Positions 1 through 9,310 of a stretch of 64,000 nt of DNA are shown in pieces. The notes under the pieces are model-generated. The model ran no database searches. It had not been told where the DNA came from and saw only the letters and a list, made by a program, of their open reading frames with translations. Positions within the stretch are counted from its first letter, which is position 1; every line of letters begins with the position of its first letter. Origin of the DNA: Gracilaria domingensis. Taxonomy: Eukaryota > Rhodophyta > Florideophyceae > Gracilariales > Gracilariaceae. The DNA is taken from the NCBI GenBank assembly GCA_022539475.1, contig VCMS01000248.1, positions 80,956 through 144,955 on the forward strand. The letters run 5' to 3'. Both the position numbers and the translations under genes were made by a program.

Positions 1-1
1 A

Positions 2-1315
2 TTTAACTTGCCATTTCGAAAAGCGGCTGTTTCAACCGCTCTAGCTGCTGCCTTGTTTTCACTACCAGTGCACTCCATTCGAGCCGCCCCAGCTGTTGAC
101 TTTACGAGAGATGCAGAACATGAATTTGCTGAACAAGCGTGGAAGTTTGTTAACGATTACTACTTAGACCCTTCTTTTAATCAACTAGACTGGCAAAGTC
201 AGCTAGAAAAGCTTCTTAATTCGCCGTTACCTGATCGTGCTTCAACTTACAAAGCATTAAGAAAGGCTGTCTCAAGACTGGATGACCGCTACACTCGTAT
301 ACTCGACCCAAAACAAATGGAGCAGCTCAGGAAATTTGATGTGTCCGGCGTGGGTCTACTTTTGACAAACGACGCCTCTGGCCGTCTTATAGTTGCAACA
401 GAACCTCCGAAAAACACTGCTGCTGGCAAAGCTGGCGTCAAACGTGGCGATCAGGTCTTAGAAGTTGATGGTCGTGATGTAGCTAATGTTTCGCCTTTTG
501 AAGTCGCTGAATGGATGCAAGGGCCAGAGGGAAGCGCTATGCAAGTACGATTCCGCGATCGTGGGGATGCAACTCTTACTCGAAGGTATCAGGCAGAAAG
601 ATCGCCTGCAGCTGTAACAAAGGTTACAACTGTGGATCGTTCAGATGGGCGAATGGGCTACATTCGCCTGTCGGAGTTTCGAGCATCTGGTCGTGCGGAA
701 GTTTCAAAGGCGTTGCGACAACTTTTGGGAGATGGTGCTGAATGGTTTGTTATTGATTTGCGAGGAAACCATGGCGGGGTTTTCGAAGGCGCTTTAGAGA
801 TTGCAGGTTTGTTAGAAGGTGAGGGGCAAACAGTGGCCCGTGTAAGCGGCCGGAACACTCGTGAAGGAGGCCTGCAAGAATCGTACAAGTCCAGAGTTGT
901 CAAGGGTGAACAAGTAATTGATGACAAGATCGATCTTGCGGTTTTGATCGATGACGAAAGCGCAAGTAGTAGTGAAGTTTTGGCTGGAGGCCTTCGAGAT
1001 AGCTGCAGAGCAGCCCTTGTTGGTGAAAAGAGTTTTGGGAAGGGTGTCATTCAAGGCATATTTGGACTGTCGGATGGGGGGGGAATTGTGATTACAATTG
1101 CAGAATATCGGACTCCGAGAGGTGATAAGATTGACGGAATCGGGATTCCCGCTGATCTCCCTGCAAAGTACAGCAGCTTGGATATGCTCCTCAAGTACCT
1201 TGGAATAACAAGAACAGAAGGGATGGGAATTATGGTTTCAAGGGAAGAAGTAAGGAATGTAACTCGGTATTGTCGGGAACATAAGGCAGAACCAACATCA
1301 ATCGGAGCGTTGTAA
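2..1315 (+). CDS. ctpA: Carboxy-terminal processing peptidase (CtpA-like, S41), 5' partial
   Basis: Serine endopeptidase of family S41, which in plastids matures photosystem II protein D1 in the thylakoid lumen. The frame is open from the window edge; no ATG is seen near the visible N-terminus, so the gene probably begins upstream and coordinates are partial. Counting from the TTG at position 8, residues 5-28 are an Ala-rich hydrophobic segment ending in AAPA, fitting a lumen-targeting signal. A PDZ domain lies at about 100-185. The Ser-Lys dyad is visible: Ser320 in SASSSEV and Lys345 in SFGKG, 25 residues apart as in characterised CtpA enzymes. The domain order is complete through the C-terminal RGDKIDGIG region. 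The lumen location is inferred from the signal. Other S41 paralogues are possible, but the family call is firm. Confidence 0.9.
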   Translation, partial: FNLPFRKAAVSTALAAALFSLPVHSIRAAPAVDFTRDAEHEFAEQAWKFVNDYYLDPSFNQLDWQSQLEKLLNSPLPDRASTYKALRKAVSRLDDRYTRILDPKQMEQLRKFDVSGVGLLLTNDASGRLIVATEPPKNTAAGKAGVKRGDQVLEVDGRDVANVSPFEVAEWMQGPEGSAMQVRFRDRGDATLTRRYQAERSPAAVTKVTTVDRSDGRMGYIRLSEFRASGRAEVSKALRQLLGDGAEWFVIDLRGNHGGVFEGALEIAGLLEGEGQTVARVSGRNTREGGLQESYKSRVVKGEQVIDDKIDLAVLIDDESASSSEVLAGGLRDSCRAALVGEKSFGKGVIQGIFGLSDGGGIVITIAEYRTPRGDKIDGIGIPADLPAKYSSLDMLLKYLGITRTEGMGIMVSREEVRNVTRYCREHKAEPTSIGAL

Positions 1316-2362
1316 ACATCAACGAGTGACTCTCGCAACGATGAACGCATCACATCAGTGTCATCATCGCCATTGATGGAGTTCCGTAGCAGCTCCAAGG
1401 AGACTTGGTTTCTATTTCGCATAACAAGAGAAAAGAGAACAACGGTTGCGTTTAAAAGTTGCTCTGCTTTGTAGCCGTACTACACTTACTGGGCTGCAAT
1501 GAGAAAATACTAGGCCCTTATCGCGGATTTTGATTGCTCTGAATTCCTAGCTCAGCTAGATTCCTTGGTACCAGGAACTATCCCTGCTTCGCTTGTGTAT
1601 TGGGTCGAGATCTTTGACAATACCAAGAATACCTTTCCAAACATAGTAACATATACCAGAAAGTGCGCAGAGGAGCGTCTACAATCGCTATTTTCAAGTT
1701 CCTCTTGTCCTTCTTTCCAGAGATGTTTCGCCAGGTTACAGCACAAAGGGAAGCAGTAGTTCTTGCGCAGCTTTCCCTTGGACACTCACTTGTTTTACAT
1801 CCATTTGCCTCATCTGCTGCAGAAACTTCTGGTTTGTCGCTGTCGACCTGGAGTCTTGCATGATGTTACGCATTACTTGTTACGGTGCCCGATATGAACA
1901 CTCTCAAGATGACCTACCCTGCCACCCTTGAGCGAACGACGAGGTCTTGTCGTTAATGATATTGTTTCCAAGTGGCCCGAAAAAGTGTCAATCTATCTGG
2001 TGAGGGAGCGCTTCTATGAAGATCGCTCTGCATTTAGTTGTCGTTTAGCTAGTGTCCCCATAAAGGAGAGAGGTACAGGAAAGGTAAGTTGGCAGAGAGA
2101 GAGAGACTTTCGTCGACAGAGTGCAATACGTCTTACCTCATAACTGAGAGAGATATAGAGCATATATACACTTAAAGAGGAGTCAAAACACGTTGTTTTT
2201 TTTTGTCAAGCAAAGCGGTGGCCTTCGGTACCAAATGATAAGGATACTTTTTGCACCTTATTAATGCCACATTGATTGCACAGGAGTTGTGTTGTCTCTT
2301 TCCACGTCGAAGCTTTTCGTCACGTTGGTTGGGGAAGACCACCTATAGCCGTCTAATCCAAC
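1316..2362. other. Intergenic, no gene seen
   Basis: About 1 kb between two genes on the same strand. Only short open frames without family resemblance occur. A GA-rich run lies at about 2,093-2,110 and a T run at about 2,197. No clear promoter motif. Confidence 0.6.
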
Positions 2363-3145
2363 ATGGAAGAGGCACCGCAGCGAACGATTCGAAAAATAAG
2401 GCCTCTTCCCCCTTTTCATTCATATCCACTGGTGGCCAAAAAGACGCTTGTTTCTTCTTCACATGAGAAGGGAATTCTGCCCGTACGCATGTTTACATTC
2501 TCTTATCCGTCAGATATGTCGCTGTCTTTTAAGCATACCGAACACGTCAAGTTAGTACGACCAGGTCCGTTCAAGCCACGGAGCTATACGCCCACAAGCG
2601 AATCATCAAGGACCGGTTCATTTGATCTTGTCCTGAAGATCTACCCTGGTGGAACAAGTGAATGGCTGGATGGCTGTGCCATTGGGTCTCGAATCGTAAT
2701 CTTCGGGCCTCTTCCGCTTCCAATCAAGCCGATTGTTTACAATCCTGGTCGTTTTGTTGTGGTAATTGCTCTTGGAATTGGCCTAACGAAAGGTTTTGTT
2801 TGCGCCAGAGAGGAGCTCCGTCGCAACAGATTTGTAACCTTAATGTATTCTGTACGGTATAAGGAGGAAGCTATTTTTCTTTCTGAAATCGCAGAACTTC
2901 AACAGTCATATCCGAGGCACTTTACAGTAAAGATGATTGCGAGTAGAGAGAAGGTAGATGGATGGACCCATGGCCGCCCTGATGAAACATATCTTTCGAA
3001 TAACTTACCGGAACAACCGAAAGACGACACGAGAATTCTGGTAGTTGGAACTAAGGACATGATAAAATCGGTCTGGAAAACACTAGGAAAAGTTGGTTAC
3101 ACTCAAACGAGTCACGCGCTAAGCAGAAAGCGTCTGAAGTCCTAA
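2363..3145 (+). CDS. NADH-cytochrome b5 reductase-like flavoprotein
   Basis: Ferredoxin-reductase-fold oxidoreductase of 260 residues from an ATG. The FAD-binding RxYTPTS signature is present (RSYTPTS, about residue 73), followed by FDLVLKIYPGG and SEWLDG, which match the FAD domain of cytochrome b5 reductases. The pyridine-nucleotide domain follows with ALGIGLTKGF where the family usually has a G-x-G-x-T-P motif. The C-terminal C-G-P-P-P-M motif has become VGTKDM. Length is near that of the soluble b5 reductase core. There is no fused b5 haem domain and no clear N-terminal anchor. The two altered NADH-side motifs suggest changed cofactor use or a divergent paralogue. Electron transfer from NAD(P)H via FAD is inferred from the family. 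Confidence 0.75.
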   Translation: MEEAPQRTIRKIRPLPPFHSYPLVAKKTLVSSSHEKGILPVRMFTFSYPSDMSLSFKHTEHVKLVRPGPFKPRSYTPTSESSRTGSFDLVLKIYPGGTSEWLDGCAIGSRIVIFGPLPLPIKPIVYNPGRFVVVIALGIGLTKGFVCAREELRRNRFVTLMYSVRYKEEAIFLSEIAELQQSYPRHFTVKMIASREKVDGWTHGRPDETYLSNNLPEQPKDDTRILVVGTKDMIKSVWKTLGKVGYTQTSHALSRKRLKS

Positions 3146-5824
3146 CATGTCTCGTTTTTCGACCTCTTCTGAGATATCCCGTCATCCCGGTCCACAGGGA
3201 CACATCTAGTCTGGTCTAAGGCTCTGGGCTAGTAATCATTATGTGAGCTTTATAGATGTTTTCCCCAAGCATGCACTCGTGCATTCTTCTTCTTCTCCTT
3301 TGTTGCAGTCTGCTACCTCTTATTGCGACTTGCAGCAGAGTTTTGTTATTCTAAAACTCTAGACCCTTATGAGAAAGGCCAAAACCTTGACCCTCGCTGT
3401 TTCATCACATCTATCCAGGGCCGTATTTGTGACTATCAAAATTGTAAATTGAGTAGTCACTAGTCAACAAAAATGACAATCGACTAGTCACAACGCTCTA
3501 AAAATAAGGAAAAAATAGCATGAGGACTCGTCGTTCTGCTAAAGTAGTCAGTCAAACTCTATTATTTGGAAAAATAGTCAGTCACAAATACGGGCCTGCA
3601 GATGTGCATCTATGTAGATGTCTATCGCTGCTTCCCGTCTTTCTTGTAGAGCATGCGCCTCTTTTTTGTCAATTTTCTTCTTATTCTTCTGGTAAGTTGT
3701 TCCCAATTACGAAACAGCAATCTTGACTAGACGCGACTCACGGAGATTCTTTCCCCCTTTACAGAGAGAAAGCTTCCTTTGATACTTTACGCTATCTTGG
3801 ATATAAGAAGCTACTAGACTTGTTCGCTGGTCAGCCACGCGAAGCAAAAAGTTTGTTCAGTACTCGGTTCGGCATAACCCGCAGAACTTCTTGGCCCTTT
3901 TGAAGAGAGTAAGCCTCGTTTGAAGCTTTACTGCAGTTTCGTTACTAGAAGCGACAATCCGAAATAAAGGAGGAGACGAGGAAGAAACACCAGTGAGGTA
4001 AACTTTCTACCTTTTTAGCTCAAAGTAGCCTTCCCCTCTCAAAATGACCAAAAACATTTTCTTCTTCTTCTTTAGTATGGTCTGCAACTCGACAAAAAAC
4101 TTAAGACAGCTTCTGTCGTCGTAATGCGCTCCTTCAGATTGCTCACTGCATATAGATGCCATATACCATCCGAAGCAATTTAAACGCAAATTTGCCGCCA
4201 TTGATGATCAATATGACGATGATGATGAATGTAAGTTTTTAAGAACAGGGAAAAAGAATTACCAGCCCCTAAAGAAAGAAAAGACAAACGCATGATAGAC
4301 GTGATTAAGCAATGGCCGTCGAAGTTTTTGGCGTTCTTTAGGAGAGAAGGTTACTTCTAGGCATAGAAATAGCCTTACTTCTGCCTCGTAATTGGGGGCA
4401 GATGACTATAAAGGGGAGAGAGAGAGAGGGACTCAACGAATGTAACTGAAAAGCGAACTACAAGAAGCACAAGAAATTTTTGGAAGTTGAGTTTGCATCG
4501 AGCGCAACTTTAATGAAGCATATACTCTTCTGAAAGGGTCCAAGGGCCCAGTCTTGGAGCGGAGGGCATCAGGCAGCAAGCCTGAATTTAAGCGAAGACA
4601 TTTCGTTCCGTGAGTGTGGGAACACAAAACCGCAACACCACATGTCCGGTGTGAACTGTGGCGGTCAAAGTATATGTGAGAGACAACAGAGAGCACAGGA
4701 GTTTGGTATCCAATGAGTAGATTTAGTTCCTTACGGCTGCGCATGAACTAAGAGGGGCTAATGGCAGAAAGCGAGGCCACGTTTGAAGAGCGAAGAGAGC
4801 AGTGGATTGTTTTTTGGATGAAAGCCACTAGGTAGGACATGATGATGAAGTTGGGAGACAAAGATCCTGTTCAGCTGTATAGGGACGAGATTATGTGAGA
4901 ATGAATGAATGAGTGACCCTATTTTGTGACTGCAGCGGCGGTATTGCCGCCGTATTGCCGCCATAATGGTTGGGGTGTCTAGTGGACCGCATCCTAGAAA
5001 TCTACCGCATTCCAGGGTTTGCGAGGCAACTCGAGGAAAAGTTCATGGACGGAAAAGTCAGACTTGGTAATCCTGGCGGCGCGCAGCATGTTCATTCTAT
5101 TACCATCTTTTCGAGAAGAAAGCCGCTAGAACGATCGTCACCTATCCTTTATATATATGCACCATTCTTCTTCCGAAAATGATGCTAACGCGGTCGTGCG
5201 CCTACTACACCACTCGAATAAACTCAAAGCAGCTCGCAATTCAAAGCCCTATATACTCGTCAGCGGATGGTTAAGTTCATTTTGCTTCTGAGACCATCTT
5301 TCCATAGTCTATAAAGCTGCGAAAGGGGAAAGAGGGCACTCTCAAACAGTGACACGGCAAGCCTTCGAACATATCACTGGAATCGTACATGTATTCTGCC
5401 CGTTGCTCTACCATGACATCCATTGTCCCTGGTACCGTCGTAGCTCATGCGATGCAAGTTTCTATCAGATGCGATTGAGACTCTGAGTGGGTACTAGACT
5501 TCGAATATCAAGAAGACCAGTTCTAGTCGGGCCTACAGACTATCTTGGCCTCGATACCAATGGCCTTGGGACTGCTCCCGTTAATCTGATGCCGAAATAT
5601 CTTCAAACCCTAAAGGTTACGTTGACATATGCGTTTCGCTCAAGGCATCAGAGTACGATGATCGCTGATGGCTGCAAGGCGATGCTCAATCGAAACCCTG
5701 AGCTTGTCGCCACCCTGAAAATCAGATGAGCACTCCACGCTTGTGCATCGAATATGATGAAAATGATCGTTTGTCCAACTCGCTGCTCCCTCAAGCCCCC
5801 CTCTCGGTTATAGGTGAGGAAAAG
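3146..5824. other. Long intergenic region without a convincing gene
   Basis: About 2.7 kb between the b5-reductase-like gene and the Vps37 stop codon. Apart from the MITE-like element at 3,416-3,598, I see only short unrelated frames and AG-rich stretches (for example 4,410-4,432). A non-coding RNA cannot be excluded by eye. Confidence 0.5.
3416..3598. mobile_element. MITE-like element with hAT-type inverted repeats
   Basis: Short non-coding element of about 183 bases. The left end CAGGGCCGTATTTGTGAC matches the reverse complement of the right end with one mismatch over 18 bases. Ends beginning CAGGG are typical of hAT-superfamily MITEs. The interior is AT-rich and full of TAGTCA/TAGTCAC motifs. 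An 8-base near-match (catctatc at 3,408 and catctatg at 3,607) could be a damaged target duplication, but it is offset by 8 bases on the right, so target duplication is unproven. Confidence 0.65.
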
Positions 5825-6583
5825 TTATCGTCCGAAGGATTTCTTCTTCACCTCCATCTGAAGTTGCTCCAACTTCCATATTCGTTCATGATACTTTTGC
5901 CTACAAGCAATATACTGCGAGAGAAAATCATCAAAATGCATTGAGCTGGATAACATAGATTTCTCTAATGCTTCCGACTTCGTCTCGGACTCATTAATTG
6001 CGATTCGAAGTCTTTCCATGAGGCGTTCAGGGGAATTCTGTTCCATCCATTCATCCTTCTGTTTCTGCAATGCACTCACCTCTGCCTCGAGGTTGGCCAC
6101 ATTCTCGCGCAGTTTTGCAAGCGCTTGCTCATCGACAGCTTCATCCATTCTGGCTGTGATTGCGAGGTGCTCCCGTTCAAAGGCTTCGACATTACTCCGT
6201 TCTCGTGAAACTATAGAGTCAAGTTGTTGTTGATACTGGTGTTTTGATACAAAATCATCGAAGCGAGCCCTTTCCTCGTCTAATACCCTCAAATCTCGAA
6301 GAGACATGGATTCCAGTTCTGGAAAAGTTCTTGGGGCGTCTGGAATACCGTCTGCGGAGTTACTAAGGTCTTGTTGTCTCGAATGCTGCTGGTTTGCTTC
6401 TAAACCGGCGTTTGCAGCTGATGATGGGTTGGGATGATGTGGGAGGCGACTTGAAACGTCATCTCTATCCCACATGTAGGCAGAGGGTCGGGTGTCCTGG
6501 TTGTTCCACATTGTATGATGCGCATCACCGGAGGTTTGTGTCGGATGCGGTGCTCGATAGGCGCCGCTGGAACCCGTCCACAT
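5825..6583 (-). CDS. VPS37: ESCRT-I subunit Vps37-like (Mod_r domain)
   Basis: Predicted ESCRT-I component that helps sort ubiquitinated cargo into multivesicular endosomes. The 252-residue protein starts at ATG 6,583. Residues 1-85 are Gln/Asn/Pro-rich and disordered. From FPELESMSLRDL (about 88) to the end the sequence is a helical Mod_r-type domain, including a heptad-rich stretch around 120-190 and a terminal amphipathic helix (RKYHERIWKLEQLQ-like region). Length and layout fit Vps37. The Mod_r fold is the basis for the call; a generic coiled-coil protein is the alternative. No partner genes (Vps23, Vps28) are nearby. Confidence 0.65.
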   Translation of the reverse strand: MWTGSSGAYRAPHPTQTSGDAHHTMWNNQDTRPSAYMWDRDDVSSRLPHHPNPSSAANAGLEANQQHSRQQDLSNSADGIPDAPRTFPELESMSLRDLRVLDEERARFDDFVSKHQYQQQLDSIVSRERSNVEAFEREHLAITARMDEAVDEQALAKLRENVANLEAEVSALQKQKDEWMEQNSPERLMERLRIAINESETKSEALEKSMLSSSMHFDDFLSQYIACRQKYHERIWKLEQLQMEVKKKSFGR

Positions 6584-7271
6584 ACCGGCGAGCTACGCGA
6601 ATGAGCTCAGAACAGCTTTAAGAAGCTTGGAAACAACTGATGTGCGTAGTAGCTCTTGTTGAACGTAGTCAATGAGGGTAGGATACGAGTAATGGTTCAA
6701 GAGTTTCAACAAGAAGCCGAAGGGACAACGCAGGGCAGCAGAGCGAAATGCTGATGACGTTTGAAACGAATACGGCTGTGCGACTAATTGAACGACGAGC
6801 GCTTGTCGAGACACGCTGTGGATGGGGCGAGACCGAAGGTGCGACCAGAAGCGGGAATATGAGTATCCACGCCGAACCGGCGAGCGGAGCGTTCGTTGCG
6901 GAGGGAGAGAAACTGATGACGTCCTGCGGACGACAGCACGTAACCTTCATGCCGGTGCGCACATGGCTGGCAAAATTTCGCTCCATTTGTCTTGTTGTTG
7001 GGGTTGTTTTCTGTACAAACTCACAGCCTTGCGGCAAAGCGCCCAAATTTAGCCTCTTCTTTTTGATCCAAACTGCAGCCGGGCATGGAATCGTGTCAGA
7101 CCCCCGACGGTCCTGCACTGCTCCACTGAGCAAGCATCATCAATGATTAACTGCCACCGAAGGTAGCCCCTAGCCCTCCTTCCTGTGCATGTCCGCTGCG
7201 AACTCTAGCTCGACATGCGGCATTAGTTCTTCCTCGCGTATCACGGGTCTCACTCTTTGAGTGAACATAAT
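6584..7271. other. Divergent intergenic region
   Basis: About 690 bases between divergent VPS37 and RCL1 genes, presumably carrying both promoters. Overlapping open frames occur on both strands (6,669-7,133 minus; 6,748-7,146 plus), but neither shows a recognisable domain. Confidence 0.5.
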
Positions 7272-8459
7272 ATGGTCGCCATTGCGAAAGGAAAATCGCT
7301 TAATTTCAAAGGCGGCAACTTCCTTCGCCACCGACTGGTGCTTGCCACGCTATCATCCAGACCAGTGGTATTCGATTCTATACGTGAAGATGATGCGCAG
7401 TTTCCCGGTCTGTCGCAGTCGGAGATAAGTTTCTTGCGGCTTCTCGACAAAATTACGAGCGGCACCGTCATAAAGATCAACGCAACCGGAACATCCTTGT
7501 CCTACACTCCAGGTTTTCTAATCGGTGGAAATCGCATTGTGCACGATTGTCATGTTTCTCGTCCGATATGCTATTATCTTGAACCTCTCTTGATGCTTTG
7601 CCCTTTTGCGAAGCGTTCTATTGATATTACGCTGAGGGGTGCCACTCACTCCGCCACCGACGTTTGCATTGATACTATTGCTTCTGTTTCAGTGCCCCTT
7701 TTACGTCGGCTCGCAGTGGGTATTCCTCTACTCCCGCAGCTTGATATTAAGAAACGCTCTTTGTCACACGGCGAGGCTAGCGGAAACAGCAATGGTGGTG
7801 TTGTACAGTTTCGTTGCGATGTACTCAACTCGAAGATAAAGCCCATAGAGATCATAGATCCAGGTTTCGTGAAAAGGATTCGAGGTATTGCCTTTGCAAA
7901 CAAGACCTCACCAGCACACATAACGCGCATGGTGGACGTTGCTCGCCGTATATTTAATCGATTCACTCCCGATGTTTACATTCACACCGATCACAATAAT
8001 CATGAAGCTTGTGGAATCGGGTTTGGAATCCAATTCGTTGCAGAGACTACTGAAGGTTGTCTTGTAGGCTCGGATTGGTCCAATTCCAACAGACATACTA
8101 CCCCTGAACAAGTTTCGGAAAATGCATGCCGCATGCTCCTGGAGGAGGTTAACAATGGAGGGTGCATTGACTCGAACAATGGCTGTATGGCTCTTCTGTA
8201 CTGCGCTCTGGCAGACTCTGACTTGAACCGAGTCAGACTAGGCAGACTAAGTGATGCCACCATTCAATTCATGCGAGATCTGCGCTCCTTCTTTGGCGTC
8301 CAGTTTAAAGTACGCGTATTTGGAAATGCAGTGGCCGACGCATCAGATTCCGAAAACTCAGAAGCCTATGAAGATGATGTTGTCCGAAGCAGAGGGGATG
8401 GTGTACTCGTTTCATGTATTGGTATCGGGTTGTCCAATATCGCCCGGAAACGATTTTGA
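7272..8459 (+). CDS. RCL1: RNA 3'-terminal phosphate cyclase-like protein Rcl1
   Basis: Nucleolar protein of the RNA cyclase fold. In yeast and animals Rcl1 works with Bms1 in the small-subunit processome for 18S rRNA maturation. Starting at ATG 7,272 gives 395 residues, close to the family length. The start region (KGKSLNFKGGNFLRHRLVLA), the SYTPGFLIGG segment, the RGATHS stretch and the FVKRIRGIAFANKTSP block are characteristic of Rcl1. The family lacks the histidine nucleophile of true RNA cyclases, so this is probably a non-catalytic ribosome factor. A TTG lies in frame upstream, but the ATG is the better start. The C-terminus ends in a short acidic, Ser-rich stretch. Confidence 0.9.
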   Translation: MVAIAKGKSLNFKGGNFLRHRLVLATLSSRPVVFDSIREDDAQFPGLSQSEISFLRLLDKITSGTVIKINATGTSLSYTPGFLIGGNRIVHDCHVSRPICYYLEPLLMLCPFAKRSIDITLRGATHSATDVCIDTIASVSVPLLRRLAVGIPLLPQLDIKKRSLSHGEASGNSNGGVVQFRCDVLNSKIKPIEIIDPGFVKRIRGIAFANKTSPAHITRMVDVARRIFNRFTPDVYIHTDHNNHEACGIGFGIQFVAETTEGCLVGSDWSNSNRHTTPEQVSENACRMLLEEVNNGGCIDSNNGCMALLYCALADSDLNRVRLGRLSDATIQFMRDLRSFFGVQFKVRVFGNAVADASDSENSEAYEDDVVRSRGDGVLVSCIGIGLSNIARKRF

Positions 8460-9310
8460 ATGGCGTTACAGGACACACTTTGTTAAGAAGACATCACCGT
8501 CGTCAGTTGAGCACGGCAAAGACCAGAAGAGCACCTTGAAGAAGCAATAGGCAGGCAATAGTTCAAAGCTTTGTAAGGCCTTGCTTGTCTACGAGTCTCA
8601 CCCGGGTGAGGCAAAGGTTTGTCCTTTGAAAGCATGGTGTGAATCTGGTACCAAGGCCTTGCTTTTGTTAGAAGTAATTTTGCAAGTGACGTAGATAGTC
8701 TCGATATTTCTACGAGAGCTACTATAGTTGTTCTTCCTGCTCAGCCCATCGCATCTTGCATCTACTGCACAAATCAAAACGGTTCAATTCTTCGTAGCTA
8801 CCTGTCCAGCTTCTACTGGAGTTAAGACGTTCCGCAAGAGTTTTGCAAACACAAGAATGGTTGAAACTGGATACCTTTTTAGGAAGCACGGACAATATCA
8901 ATGCCACTTCTTTTGCTTCTCTCTCTCTCTCTTTTTATGGACAGAACAGCCTAATTCCGGCATGCTACACGTACATGGCGTTTCTGTTGAAAGAAATGTT
9001 CTCTCACTAGAAAGGCCAAAACCTTTTCAGGCCGTTTTCTAATCAACGTACTAACAGCAAGACCCTATCGATCACTTAGAGCGGGCAAACACAAACGTCA
9101 AGACAAAGTTCTCTACATCTACATGGGCACAACCTTTGAACGTGGAACTGTCCCAAAAAGATCTGCACAAGTTAACGTTCTGAGGATAAACACAACCGCT
9201 CCTCATAACTACGAAGAAAGCGTTTCAAAGTATCATCATCCCTTCGGCGTACACCGTCAAAACAGTTCCCAATCGAACGGAAGGAGAAAGATATATATCA
9301 TACACACGCG
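8460..9310. other. Intergenic between convergent genes
   Basis: About 850 bases between the RCL1 stop and the lipase stop. It contains a CT repeat at about 8,919-8,933. Short frames here have no family resemblance. Confidence 0.5.

Noticed and set aside
6669-7133. 154-codon minus-strand frame
   Set aside because: No domain, an overlapping plus-strand frame of similar length, and a location in a divergent promoter region.
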